A stretch of 24,252 nucleotides of DNA from an uncultured Treponema sp. (GTDB lineage Bacteria > Spirochaetota > Spirochaetia > Treponematales > Treponemataceae): contig CALHVG010000029.1 of assembly GCA_938039145.1 (NCBI GenBank), positions 1 to 24,252 of the forward strand, given 5' to 3'. Of the stretch, positions 5,019-13,477 are shown in pieces (position 1 is the first letter of the stretch; each line of letters begins with the position of its first letter). Under the pieces are notes generated by a model that was given only the letters and a program-made list of their open reading frames with translations, had not been told where the DNA came from and made no database searches. The position numbers and the translations under genes are program-made.

Positions 5019-7220
5019 TTAAAGCTTAGAAAATTTTCCGCACTTTACGGTCTTTCCGCTAATTACAACAGTATCAGTACCTTCTCTAAACTGCTCGGAG
5101 AATGAGGATGCGCAAGAACCTACGACCTCAAAACGTAGAGAACTCAAATCGATTTTCACGATTCTGTTCACATCGACATAGGATTCTCCAATTCCGTTCA
5201 CATGGCCGCCCTCGTCCGCAATGAAAAGCGCATCCTTTGTTATGCATATGAATCTTGAAGGTCCGTAGAATGCAGAACGCCTTTTTTCTTCGCTTGCAGG
5301 TTGCTCCGTATGTCCGTAATGCGGATTGTTTTGGCTGGAATAGAAAGTCGAATCGGAATCAAGTTCGTCGCTTTTTATATCAAACCTGATTATCGCACCG
5401 TTTGAAGTTCCTGCGTATGTGTCTTCAGGTTTGGACGAAGTTTTTCCGTCAAAATGATTTTTTGCAAGGACATAAAGTTTATCATCCCTTACGTATAGGT
5501 CGGTAATTTTAGTTTCATCTTCTCCTTTTAGCACAACTTTAGAAAGTTTTGTCATGATATTAAGATCATGGGTTTTTACCAAATCTACTTTCAGGTTTCC
5601 GCCGGTGTTTTTGAGTTTTCCGTATGTCAATTTAGGAGTATAGGTGCTATATGAAGAATCTGCGGTGCTTAATGCAACAAAGAACCTATCCTTATCGTCA
5701 AGATAGGTTTTTGTAATTGTGTCGAAAGAAGAATTAAGATTTAGCGAAGAAACGTTCACGGTCTTCTCAGAACCAGTGCCATCTTTCTTGTAGGCAACAA
5801 CCGAATGATCCGATGCCAGAGCAAGAATATAATCCTTGTTCAAAGCCAAATTCTGCAAACCCTTTGTACTTTTTATTTCAAAATTATCGACTTTTGAATA
5901 ATTTCCGTTGTATCCGTACATATATTTATAGATACATCCCTTCGAGTTCTTGTACGTAAGAACGTAAAGGTCGTATGTGTTTCCGTCTATCACAAAGTCC
6001 TTCAGGACTTCGCCGGATTCAAAACTGACGGACGGATTATCCAGTGTTTTCGAGCCCGAATACGTAACTCGAACTTCAGGCAGCATTCCATTTTCAAGAT
6101 ACGGAACCGGCTTAAAATATCCCTTTTCAACCCTAAAATCGCCGTTTTCTTTATCCTGAAGAATGCAGATAAGCGTATTTTTTTCCGAATCAAGGAACGA
6201 TTTCCAATCCTTCAGATTCAGTTTTACAGAGGTGTAAGCGTTTTCAGACTGACCTATAAACTCATCGCCAAAAAGCCATGTCGCCCTATATTTTTCCGTG
6301 TAAGAAGCCGTAACGTTAAGAGAAACATCTTCGTCCTTGTATGGAACCTCTGCCGAATTTGAAGCATTCCCGCCTAAAGTTTTTTCTCCGATTTTTAAGT
6401 TGAACGAAGGAACATCTCCTACGCCTTCCGCATTCGGATCACGAATCACAAAACAGGAAGTTTTGCTTTTGTCGGATTTTACGGCATACCCCGCTTTTTC
6501 TACTTTAAAAACCGAACTTAAAACGGAAGAGCCGTAGCTTCTTATAAACGGATTTTGCGCGGTGTAGAAAAGCGAAGGGTCTTCCTCGAATTTCAGTTTT
6601 ACCTCGGAAGTCAAAGCCTTTACAGCTGCATTTTTTGCATTGATTTGAGAACCGTTTTTGAACGTGATTTCGTTCAGTTTTACCTCGGTTGGCGCAGGCT
6701 CGGAGGAAAAAGCTTTTGTCTCAAGAGTTGCATAAACATTGTCAAGGAAAAGATTTGTTCCGTTCAAATTGAAAATCGTAACACTTATATCATTGTCTTT
6801 TCCTGTCAGATTCAGGTTTCCGAAATTTCCATGCATCACGATTCGGTGATGATTTCCGTTCATGGTAAAAAAGGATTTGTAGCCGCTTCCGTCCTTTACC
6901 AAAATCTCTACGTCTTTTTTAGGAATATCGTAAAGATTCAAAGCAGGCACGGAATCGCATTTTATCTTAACTGAAACGCTTTCGTACGCATTTGCAATTT
7001 TTAAAACATTTTTCCAGGAAGCGGGAAAATTTTCCGATATGCCGTTGTACGGGCTGTCCGTTTTTTGAAGACTGCAATAGAACACGGGAACGGCATTCAA
7101 TTTTTGCGGGATTTTTTTTGCCTCGGTCAAAATATCGTCCGCGATTTCTAAAAGAGTATCGCCGTCGCCCGTCAATGAAAGACTTTCGTTTTCGGCTGTC
7201 TTACATTCTATGCCGAACAC
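5019..7220 (-). CDS. C-terminal part of a large envelope lipoprotein with propeller-like end (frame-split)
   Basis: A 733-residue open frame that is most likely the continuation of the frame ending at 7265. Its GTG start at 7220 is mid-domain: the frame is already open from 7283, and the preceding codons (IPSGFYVFGIECKT) mirror a segment of the upstream piece (VPNGFYNLKVEGSC). One extra A in the A6 run (7280-7285) would fuse both into about 988 residues. Visible parts are beta-rich repeats in the first half, an Ig-like strand pattern (ATWLFGDEFIGQ), and a C-terminal region with repeated hydrophobic strands (YILALASDHSVVAYKK, KLYVLAKN, GPSRFICITKDALFIADEGG) like NHL or propeller blades. No enzyme motif was found. 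Inferred to be surface- or periplasm-exposed and lipid-anchored through the upstream piece. Confidence 0.72.
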   Translation of the reverse strand: MFGIECKTAENESLSLTGDGDTLLEIADDILTEAKKIPQKLNAVPVFYCSLQKTDSPYNGISENFPASWKNVLKIANAYESVSVKIKCDSVPALNLYDIPKKDVEILVKDGSGYKSFFTMNGNHHRIVMHGNFGNLNLTGKDNDISVTIFNLNGTNLFLDNVYATLETKAFSSEPAPTEVKLNEITFKNGSQINAKNAAVKALTSEVKLKFEEDPSLFYTAQNPFIRSYGSSVLSSVFKVEKAGYAVKSDKSKTSCFVIRDPNAEGVGDVPSFNLKIGEKTLGGNASNSAEVPYKDEDVSLNVTASYTEKYRATWLFGDEFIGQSENAYTSVKLNLKDWKSFLDSEKNTLICILQDKENGDFRVEKGYFKPVPYLENGMLPEVRVTYSGSKTLDNPSVSFESGEVLKDFVIDGNTYDLYVLTYKNSKGCIYKYMYGYNGNYSKVDNFEIKSTKGLQNLALNKDYILALASDHSVVAYKKDGTGSEKTVNVSSLNLNSSFDTITKTYLDDKDRFFVALSTADSSYSTYTPKLTYGKLKNTGGNLKVDLVKTHDLNIMTKLSKVVLKGEDETKITDLYVRDDKLYVLAKNHFDGKTSSKPEDTYAGTSNGAIIRFDIKSDELDSDSTFYSSQNNPHYGHTEQPASEEKRRSAFYGPSRFICITKDALFIADEGGHVNGIGESYVDVNRIVKIDLSSLRFEVVGSCASSFSEQFREGTDTVVISGKTVKCGKFSKL

Positions 7221-7264
7221 ATAAAAACCCGAAGGAATTGAAGTTTGTTTGAATGTGCATTTTG

Positions 7265-7984
7265 TTACGGGAAAAGTACTTTTTTACAAGAATCGTATGT
7301 ATCGCCGTTGTATTGAACAGAGCCGACTTCAAGATTTCCCGGCACTTCGGAATCGTAATCAATTATCGCAGGAACCGCTATCGGAGTTCCGCCGGAGAGC
7401 GGAGTAAGCGTCATAGAAATTTCAGGGCTTTTTTCGTCCTGAACAGGAGAGGAACCTGTCTTGTAATAATAAGTTATGCGCTTTGAAATAAGATCTTTTC
7501 CTTCCACACCCGAAAAATCAAGCTCATATTTTAAATCTCCGCGCCCGCCGGAAGATTTTTTAAGCCCCACGGAAATAACTATTTTTTCATCTTTTTCATC
7601 TCCTGAAAGTCCGACGCCTAAAGATTTTTCTCCTTCAAAGTTGAACGTCGTTGAGTTTTCCTCGCACGAACCTTCAACTTTCAGATTGTAAAATCCGTTC
7701 GGAACGTCAATTTTCGTTGTTACAGGAATATCCGAATCAGGACTGACATTTATTTCTCTTACAATCGGAGACGGAGGTAACCCCGTATTTGCAGCGGAAG
7801 TCAAAGTCAGCTTCCATTTAGTAACTTTTCTGAAAAGATTGTTTGATAAAGGGGATATTGTTCTTGAAGAATCCAAGCCTATAGTTACAGAAATCGTTTT
7901 TCCGGAATTTTTATTATCCTGAATAAAATTCGAGCATGAAAAAAATAGGAACAAAATTCCTGCTACAGCAAACAGTCTTTTCAT
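7265..7984 (-). CDS. N-terminal part of the same large lipoprotein (frame-split)
   Basis: ATG at 7984 encodes a lipoprotein signal peptide (MKRLFAVAGILFLFFSC, Cys17 predicted lipidated), followed by beta-rich sequence starting KTISVTIGLDSSRTISP. The frame ends at TAA 7265-7267, soon after a T6 run (7280-7285, A6 in the gene), where a one-base loss would explain the shift into the following 733-residue frame. Taken alone it would be a 239-residue lipoprotein that stops inside a repeated domain. It lies 25 bases after the lipoprotein gene at 8010-8741 and is surely co-transcribed. The region before its ATG has no strong Shine-Dalgarno sequence. Confidence 0.7.
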   Translation of the reverse strand: MKRLFAVAGILFLFFSCSNFIQDNKNSGKTISVTIGLDSSRTISPLSNNLFRKVTKWKLTLTSAANTGLPPSPIVREINVSPDSDIPVTTKIDVPNGFYNLKVEGSCEENSTTFNFEGEKSLGVGLSGDEKDEKIVISVGLKKSSGGRGDLKYELDFSGVEGKDLISKRITYYYKTGSSPVQDEKSPEISMTLTPLSGGTPIAVPAIIDYDSEVPGNLEVGSVQYNGDTYDSCKKVLFP

Positions 7985-8009
7985 GGTTTTCTACTAAAAA
8001 ATAATGTAT

Positions 8010-8741
8010 TTATTCGACCTTTACCAAAAAGTCGAATGAAGCGGATTTTATTATTCCGCCGTAACTTACTAAAACCATCACAGTGTTTGTAACACTTACA
8101 CATTCCGCCGAAGAATAATCAATGGTTATAGAAGAATCCACGCCTTCTACAAGCGTGTCATTTATGTACCACAGACATTTTGCACCTTCCGGGAAAAATG
8201 GTAAAGTCCTAACTGAAAAAGTTATGTTTTTTCCCTGATTTACAACGTATTTCATAGCGACAGGATCAAATTTTCCGCCCGTAGCTGAAATTATCGGAGC
8301 GGAAAAAAGTTCATCCTCGCAGTTGGACGGAATTTTTTCGTCACAATTTTTTTTCATGTTTATGGCAAGGCTTTTTTGCCCGCGGACAACAGTTTCCGGC
8401 TCGGAAAAACCTGAATAGCAAAGAATCTTATTTCTGTAAAGTTTTATAAAAACCGCAACTCGGCTTCCAAGCGGAATTTCAGGAAGAGTTACGGTCTTTT
8501 TTTTGAAATCGGAAAGTTTTCCGCTAAGACTTTGGCTCCATTCAAAATCCCCGGTAACATAAAGTTCAAGCGTATACGTGTCGTTGGCGCTGCTGTCGGG
8601 ATATGCAGCCTTGCACGAAAATTTAGTAAAAAGAGACGAAACATCGATTGAGATTTTTCCCATATCTTTGTCTCTGCCTTTGCAGGATAAAAAGAACAGA
8701 CATATAAGCAAAAAAAGAAATCCCGCAAGTTTTTTTGTCAT
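8010..8741 (-). CDS. Putative lipoprotein with Ig-like C-terminus
   Basis: This 243-residue protein starts at ATG 8741, with AGGGGA about eight bases upstream. The signal peptide MTKKLAGFLFLLICLFFLSC places the lipidated residue at Cys20. The mature protein alternates beta-strand-like segments and has a C-terminal region (KCLWYINDTLVEGVDSSITI) with the W-Y-x-N-x-x-x-x-x-G pattern seen in Ig-like and PKD-type domains. A similar pattern (ATWLFGDEFIGQ) occurs in the large lipoprotein encoded next in the operon, suggesting related surface modules. First gene of the two-gene operon; a TATAAT box lies at 8784-8779 on the minus strand, without a clear -35 at normal spacing. Function unknown. Confidence 0.75.
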   Translation of the reverse strand: MTKKLAGFLFLLICLFFLSCKGRDKDMGKISIDVSSLFTKFSCKAAYPDSSANDTYTLELYVTGDFEWSQSLSGKLSDFKKKTVTLPEIPLGSRVAVFIKLYRNKILCYSGFSEPETVVRGQKSLAINMKKNCDEKIPSNCEDELFSAPIISATGGKFDPVAMKYVVNQGKNITFSVRTLPFFPEGAKCLWYINDTLVEGVDSSITIDYSSAECVSVTNTVMVLVSYGGIIKSASFDFLVKVE

Positions 8742-8940
8742 AAATTTCCCCTAGCATGAACAAAATAAATAACAAACTATTATACAATACTATATGATTA
8801 CGCTAATTTCAAGAGTTTTATTTCCGCTTTATTCCATATAAAAGAATCCGTATAGTTCTATTAAATTTTGTTTTATGATAAAATGTTATTGAAATTTGTT
8901 CTAAAGTGTACGACACTTCATTCAAAAGAGGTTTTCCGTG

Positions 8941-9942
8941 ATGAAGAGATTTTTTCCTGCTTTTTTTATTTTGATTTCCGCCGTTGCAGCCCCGCTAAAA
9001 GCTTTGCCGAATGTTGACCGCGTAAACGAGGCTTTTTCGTCTATGGCGGGAACGCTGCTGGACGTAGTTCCCGAAAACACAATCGCCATGATTACAAGCC
9101 CGGATGCATACATCGGAAAACTTTATCCTTCAATCCCCAAGCATTTTTCCATAGGATTTTCAACTTCCGGAACATTTGTAGACAGCTCCGCATTCACGGA
9201 TAAAATTCAGGTTCTGCTTGACGACATGAAGGCTTCGGTAGGTACAATCGGAGCATCCCTAAGCATAGAATTTCCTTCACTTCCGGAAAAACTTCCGCTT
9301 CCGGGAACAAGCATTCAGGCAAGATTCGGCGGAATTCTTTATCCGTTCGACATCGGATTTTTTGCGATGACAACCGGAAAAGACCTTTTTAAATTTTCCG
9401 CAGCGGATTTCGGAATCGGAATTGACTACACTGCGCTGGGCGCTGAAGTTCGATACGCCGTCCTTCAGGGAAGCGTGTTTATTCCGCAGGTTTCGCTGGG
9501 CTTGGGCTACTCATACCACGGTCAGGACCTGAAAATCTCAACATCAAAAGAACTTTCTTACGCTCCGCCAAGCACGAACAAAGGCACTTTAGACACTTCC
9601 GCAAACATCTTTATAAAAACGCACACGCTGTTTGCTTCGGTGCAGGTTTCAAGGCGCTTTCTTTTCACGATTCCGTTTTTAGGATTCAGGGCGATGATGA
9701 CAAAAAGCGATGCGGAATACGGCTGGAATTACACGACAACTCAAAACGGAACAAAAGAAATTTCAGCCTCCGCAGAAGGAAGCGGAAACATTTCAAAAGA
9801 TTTTGATTTTGCCGGAATAAAACCGCAGCTTTTCGGAGGACTTACGCTCACGTTCCCCTACTTTGAGATAGGCTTATACACATCATGGAACATACTTACA
9901 AACTACTTTTCAGGCGCAGTATCGATGAACGTAAAATTCTAA
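8941..9942 (+). CDS. Predicted outer-membrane beta-barrel protein
   Basis: This 333-residue protein has a cleavable signal peptide (MKRFFPAFFILISAVAAPLK, then ALP) and no lipobox Cys. The mature part is rich in alternating aromatic and Gly strands (ARFGGILYPFDIGFFAM, VSLGLGYSYHG, LTLTFPYFEIGLYTSW) and ends in MNVKF. A C-terminal Phe is a hallmark of outer-membrane barrels recognised by BamA. AAGAGG (8926-8931) serves as ribosome binding site; the GTG at 8938 directly before the ATG could also be the start. It is transcribed divergently from the lipoprotein operon and ends at a strong terminator. Related in style to treponemal uncharacterised barrel proteins, but no specific family or substrate is claimed. 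Confidence 0.72.
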   Translation: MKRFFPAFFILISAVAAPLKALPNVDRVNEAFSSMAGTLLDVVPENTIAMITSPDAYIGKLYPSIPKHFSIGFSTSGTFVDSSAFTDKIQVLLDDMKASVGTIGASLSIEFPSLPEKLPLPGTSIQARFGGILYPFDIGFFAMTTGKDLFKFSAADFGIGIDYTALGAEVRYAVLQGSVFIPQVSLGLGYSYHGQDLKISTSKELSYAPPSTNKGTLDTSANIFIKTHTLFASVQVSRRFLFTIPFLGFRAMMTKSDAEYGWNYTTTQNGTKEISASAEGSGNISKDFDFAGIKPQLFGGLTLTFPYFEIGLYTSWNILTNYFSGAVSMNVKF

Positions 9943-9987
9943 AAAGCAGGAAAATATAAATCATGAGAAAATAAAAATCACGCAAAC

Positions 9988-10034
9988 ATAAAAAACAGGG
10001 TGAATAAAAAGTTTATCGCTTTTATTCACCCTGT
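9988..10034 (-). terminator. Terminator of the flagellar hook operon
   Basis: ACAGGGTGAATAAAA (9995-10009) and TTTTATTCACCCTGT (10020-10034) form a perfect 15-bp stem with a 10-base loop. Read on the minus strand it is followed by TTTTT, so it stops transcripts coming from flgE. Confidence 0.8.
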
Positions 10035-10060
10035 CGGCGTTTAAATTAAGTACTTAATAA

Positions 10061-10105
10061 AACGGGCTGTCCGAAAACTTAAGTTTTTAGACAGCCCGTT
10101 TTTTT
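10061..10105 (+). terminator. Terminator of the barrel-protein gene
   Basis: AACGGGCTGTC (10061-10071) and GACAGCCCGTT (10090-10100) form an 11-bp stem; the loop contains the palindrome AAAACTTAAGTTTT, and seven T follow on the plus strand. A shorter T-run on the other strand makes it partly bidirectional. Confidence 0.85.
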
Positions 10106-10139
10106 ACGCGGAAAACCGCATCTTTATTATTTTATAAAC

Positions 10140-11531
10140 TTATCGTTTAAGGCTAAGGACGGTCTCAAGAAGAGTGTCTGCCGTCTGAATAGTCTTTGCG
10201 TTTGACTGGAAACCTCTTTGGGTTACAATCATGTCAGTCATCTGTTCGGAAAGGTCGACATTCGACATCTCAAGCGCACCGGACAAAATGCTTCCCTTTC
10301 CTGCAACACCTGATTCCCCGACATTCGCCTGACCCGAGTTGTTTGTTTCGACATAGTTGTTGTCGCCCGCCTTCTCAAGTCCTCTGTCGTTTGCAAACGT
10401 GGCAAGGGCAATCTGACCTATAACCCTGTTAGTTCCGTTCGAATACACTCCGGTAATCACTCCGCTTGAATCAATCTTGAAGTTGTCAAGGTAGCCGAGC
10501 GTGTATCCGTCCTGGCTGTAAGCCTTTGTGGTGGACTTTGAAGCGGACTGCGTGATTGTGTTCTTGAAACTTCCGATTGTGCCAAGATTTATGTTGAAGG
10601 TGTGCCTCTCCGGGTTTCCGTCCGCATCCGCCTCGGATTCGGGCACTGTGTATGATGTCGTAAGAACGATGTCGCCTTCCGCATTGCTCAATGCCCCTGA
10701 AGAATCGGTTACGCTTCGCAACGCTCCAAAGTTATCGAACTCCACGATGAACGTGTTTTCCATTCCGTCCGTAGTACCAAGCCCTACCCTGGTCTGCGTG
10801 AAGTCGGCGTTGTCCGCATCCACGTTCACCGTCGCCTGCCATGCGTTCGGATTTCCGACCACCCTCTGGAACGAAACTGAAAGAAGATGTTCGTTTCCAA
10901 AACTGTCGTATATTTTCTGCTCTGTAGCCCAAGTTCCCTTTGCGACATCGCTTGCCGACGCGCCTTCAAGAATCTCAGGAGTGTTTTTGTTCAGGTTGCA
11001 GGCAAAAAGCACGTTCGCCGTCTCCCTGGCAGGGTCTTTTGAACCTACGGGAATCACAAGATCCGTTGGAGTTGCGGAACTTTGTATTATCGCCTCTCCG
11101 TTAAGATCCCGCGCCATCCATCCCTGGACTCTCATTCCGTTCGCAGGGTTCACGAACGTTCCATCCTTGTCAAGCCCAAAAACACCGTTACGTGTGTAGA
11201 AAGATTCCTCGCCGTCCTTTACGATGAAAAAACCGTTTCCCTGAATCGCGACATCCGTGGACACGCCGGTGGACTGTAGGTTTCCTTGGACGAATACCTG
11301 CTCAATCGTTGCGATTGTCATTCCAAGACCGACATCCTTGGGGTTCACGCCGCCGAGTTCCTCAGTAGGACGAGCCGCACCTGAAAGCTGCTGGCTTATC
11401 ATGTCCTGGAAGTTGACGCGACCTCGCTTGAATCCTGTGGTGTTGACGTTGGAAATGTTGTTTCCTATGACGTCCATTCTGGTCTGATGATTCTGAAGTC
11501 CGGAAACTCCAGAATAAAGTGATCTCATCAT
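10140..11531 (-). CDS. flgE: Flagellar hook protein FlgE
   Basis: The 463-residue FlgE polymerises into the hook joining motor and filament, which in spirochetes lies in the periplasm. It begins with the conserved rod/hook signature MMRSLYSGVSGLQNHQTRMD, then VIGNNISNVNTTGFKRGRVN. A FlgE-type core carries IQGNGFFIVKDG (97-108) and YTRNGVFGLDKDGTFVN (112-128), and the C-terminal hook motif contains ALEMSNVDLSEQMTDMI and QRGFQSNAKTIQTADTLL. Lys165 and Cys178 (in NVLFACNLNK) match the positions of the lysinoalanine inter-subunit cross-link known for Treponema denticola FlgE. Start ATG 11531 has AGGGGT upstream and gives this numbering; ATG 11528 is the alternative. Last gene of the hook operon, 39 bases after flgD. 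Confidence 0.97.
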   Translation of the reverse strand: MMRSLYSGVSGLQNHQTRMDVIGNNISNVNTTGFKRGRVNFQDMISQQLSGAARPTEELGGVNPKDVGLGMTIATIEQVFVQGNLQSTGVSTDVAIQGNGFFIVKDGEESFYTRNGVFGLDKDGTFVNPANGMRVQGWMARDLNGEAIIQSSATPTDLVIPVGSKDPARETANVLFACNLNKNTPEILEGASASDVAKGTWATEQKIYDSFGNEHLLSVSFQRVVGNPNAWQATVNVDADNADFTQTRVGLGTTDGMENTFIVEFDNFGALRSVTDSSGALSNAEGDIVLTTSYTVPESEADADGNPERHTFNINLGTIGSFKNTITQSASKSTTKAYSQDGYTLGYLDNFKIDSSGVITGVYSNGTNRVIGQIALATFANDRGLEKAGDNNYVETNNSGQANVGESGVAGKGSILSGALEMSNVDLSEQMTDMIVTQRGFQSNAKTIQTADTLLETVLSLKR

Positions 11532-11570
11532 AAATCTTTACCCCTGCTATATAATTTACACGCTCAAATA

Positions 11571-12020
11571 TCAATAACCGTAAACGGCTTTAACCTGTTC
11601 CATGCTGTAGAACATTCCGTTCACCTTTATTTCCGGCTTTTCACCCATTGTCGCCGCCTCCACGACCCCTTGAGTCGTCGCGTCTCCAATATTTATATCG
11701 ACCGTCTTTCCAAGTATGCTTGAGGCATGGCTTGAGTTCAGCACGCCGGAAAGCCTTGAAAACGATTCGTTCATGTTAGTCATCTGCTCAAGAGAACTGA
11801 ACTGCGCCATCTGAGAGATGAACTGGGTGTCTTCCATCGGATTTGTAGGATCCTGATTTGTAAGCTGCGTTATCAAAAGTTTCAAAAAATCGTCTTTCCC
11901 AAGCTGATTGCCTGTCGTTCTGGAAACGGAAACGTTCGTTTTGTTGAAATTGTTCACGATATTGTCAACAGCAAGTTTTTCGCCGGAACTCATGGTTGTG
12001 TTCAAAGTTGTGTTATCCAT
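11571..12020 (-). CDS. flgD: Flagellar hook capping / assembly protein FlgD
   Basis: This 149-residue protein scaffolds hook polymerisation at the growing tip. It has the FlgD N-terminal signature GKDDFLKLLITQLTNQDPTN, then PMEDTQFISQMAQFSSLEQM (about residues 41-80). The C-terminal region is short and beta-rich (SILGKTVDINIGDATTQGVV), so it lacks the larger Ig/tudor-like domains of enterobacterial FlgD; a short form is common in spirochetes. ATG 12020 has AAGGAG at good spacing. It lies between fliK and flgE, as in Borrelia and other treponemes. Confidence 0.95.
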   Translation of the reverse strand: MDNTTLNTTMSSGEKLAVDNIVNNFNKTNVSVSRTTGNQLGKDDFLKLLITQLTNQDPTNPMEDTQFISQMAQFSSLEQMTNMNESFSRLSGVLNSSHASSILGKTVDINIGDATTQGVVEAATMGEKPEIKVNGMFYSMEQVKAVYGY

Positions 12021-12064
12021 GCCAAGACTCCTTAATAAAAATCCTCATCTTATGTATCGAACTT

Positions 12065-13426
12065 TCAAGCCACGATGTTTACAGAATTCGTGCGATAGTT
12101 CTCCGAAAATCCTTCGATATTTCCGTCAAAATCGCCGTCGCCGACCTCGCCTTCGTAGGCAGCTATGCGTCTTGAGCGTGAAGAAGAATCAGAGCCGTTT
12201 CCGTTCCTGTTGAACTGGCTGTTCGAATCCTGTCCCGCAAAACTCAAGTCAAATCCCGCCGTCTCAAATCCGCTTGACACGAACGCAGCCTTTAAACTTT
12301 CCGCGCTTTCCTTGAACGCCTCGAACGCTTCCTGAGTTGAAACAACAATGCGTCCGGTTATACTGTTGTCCTTCAAGTGAAGGTCAATCTTAACGTTTCC
12401 AAGCGATTCCGGATGAAGGACAAGTTTTATCTCACCCACATCGTTGTCTTTAAGCACGATATTTCCAGCCTTGACGAATGTGTCTGCGTTCTGCTGAATC
12501 TGATTTTGAAGCATCGCCTGAAAATTGGAATCGACGGCGGAAGAAACTTGCGAATTGCTCGAAAGAACATTTTGCGTCGCGTTCTGATTTGCGACCTCCA
12601 CGTTCATCTCAATCTTGTTTTTTCCGTCAAAACGGACTTCCTTTATCTCAAGTTTTTCCTTCGAACTTTCGTCCTTTCCCTCGGTTCTCAAATCGTTCAC
12701 CGTGATTTTCCCGTCTTTGTCAATGGCGAAAGTTTTTCCCCGCTTTTTTAAATCCTTGATTTCAATGTCGTCGCCGTTTTCTTCAAAAAAATCATTTTTA
12801 ACGTCGGAAAAAACATTTTTCTCGATAAAAACGTTTCCGTTCAAAGCGGAACTCACAAGCTCGGATTTTTCATCGATGTCTTTCAAATCCGTGCGGATAG
12901 AATTTTTCTCGATTTTCTGCTCGATTGATTTTTTTACGGGAATATCCGACTTTTCGGAAACCTGTTTAGGTTCCGGGACTTTCCCCGCGATTTTCTCCGT
13001 CAAAGAATTTTTCTGCTCTATGCCAAGCTTCGAATCCTTTGCCGGAAAATTTTTATTTTTTTCAGAGATTTTTTTTCTGTCATCAAGATTGTGCGTCTTT
13101 TCAGCTGCTGAAGGCTTTTTCTTTTTTTCCTTTAAGGAAACATTTTCTTCCTTTCGAAAATGTTTTTCTTCTGCGGCGACGACTTTTTCCTCAGCCGGAA
13201 CGACCACACTTTTTTCCGAAGATTCGGAATGTTTTTCGTCCACAGCCACACGGTTTTCAGCCGACTTTTTGGCATCGTCCACAAGCTGACCGAAAGATTT
13301 TTTTGAATCGTAGGAATTTTCCGTTCCAGATTCCTTGGAAAACCCCGACTCCGCAGGCTTTTGCCGGACATTTTGCGGCACAAAGGAAGCGGAAAAATCA
13401 ATCGCCTGAGTTAGGGCGTTTTGCAT
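12065..13426 (-). CDS. fliK: Flagellar hook-length control protein FliK
   Basis: This 453-residue protein measures hook length and switches export specificity. A long, Lys/Glu/Ser-rich, low-complexity N-terminal ruler region (about residues 20-300) is followed by the conserved Flg_hook domain near 320-410, with the FliK signature KLVLHPESLGNVKIDLHLKD and EAFEAFKESAESLKAAF. Start ATG 13426 is chosen because GGAGGG lies seven bases upstream; the TTG two codons earlier is too close to that site. Gene order flbB-fliK-flgD-flgE supports the call even though the ruler part is poorly conserved. In Borrelia this position was called flbC and in T. pallidum tap1. Confidence 0.92.
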   Translation of the reverse strand: MQNALTQAIDFSASFVPQNVRQKPAESGFSKESGTENSYDSKKSFGQLVDDAKKSAENRVAVDEKHSESSEKSVVVPAEEKVVAAEEKHFRKEENVSLKEKKKKPSAAEKTHNLDDRKKISEKNKNFPAKDSKLGIEQKNSLTEKIAGKVPEPKQVSEKSDIPVKKSIEQKIEKNSIRTDLKDIDEKSELVSSALNGNVFIEKNVFSDVKNDFFEENGDDIEIKDLKKRGKTFAIDKDGKITVNDLRTEGKDESSKEKLEIKEVRFDGKNKIEMNVEVANQNATQNVLSSNSQVSSAVDSNFQAMLQNQIQQNADTFVKAGNIVLKDNDVGEIKLVLHPESLGNVKIDLHLKDNSITGRIVVSTQEAFEAFKESAESLKAAFVSSGFETAGFDLSFAGQDSNSQFNRNGNGSDSSSRSRRIAAYEGEVGDGDFDGNIEGFSENYRTNSVNIVA

Positions 13427-13477
13427 TGGCAATCCCTCCAGAAATTTTATCGGACGGATTGCCTTGAATCTGGCGGA

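Noticed and set aside
7275..7290. Programmed -1 frameshifting at the A6 run
   Set aside because: In the upstream frame the run reads TGT AAA AAA GTA, so the usual slippery heptamer is out of phase and no downstream stimulatory hairpin is apparent. An indel or sequencing error is simpler.
12560..13290. Long plus-strand open frames opposite fliK
   Set aside because: They are shadows created by the Lys/Glu/Ser-rich codons of fliK; the products are Phe/Ser-rich with no start signals.
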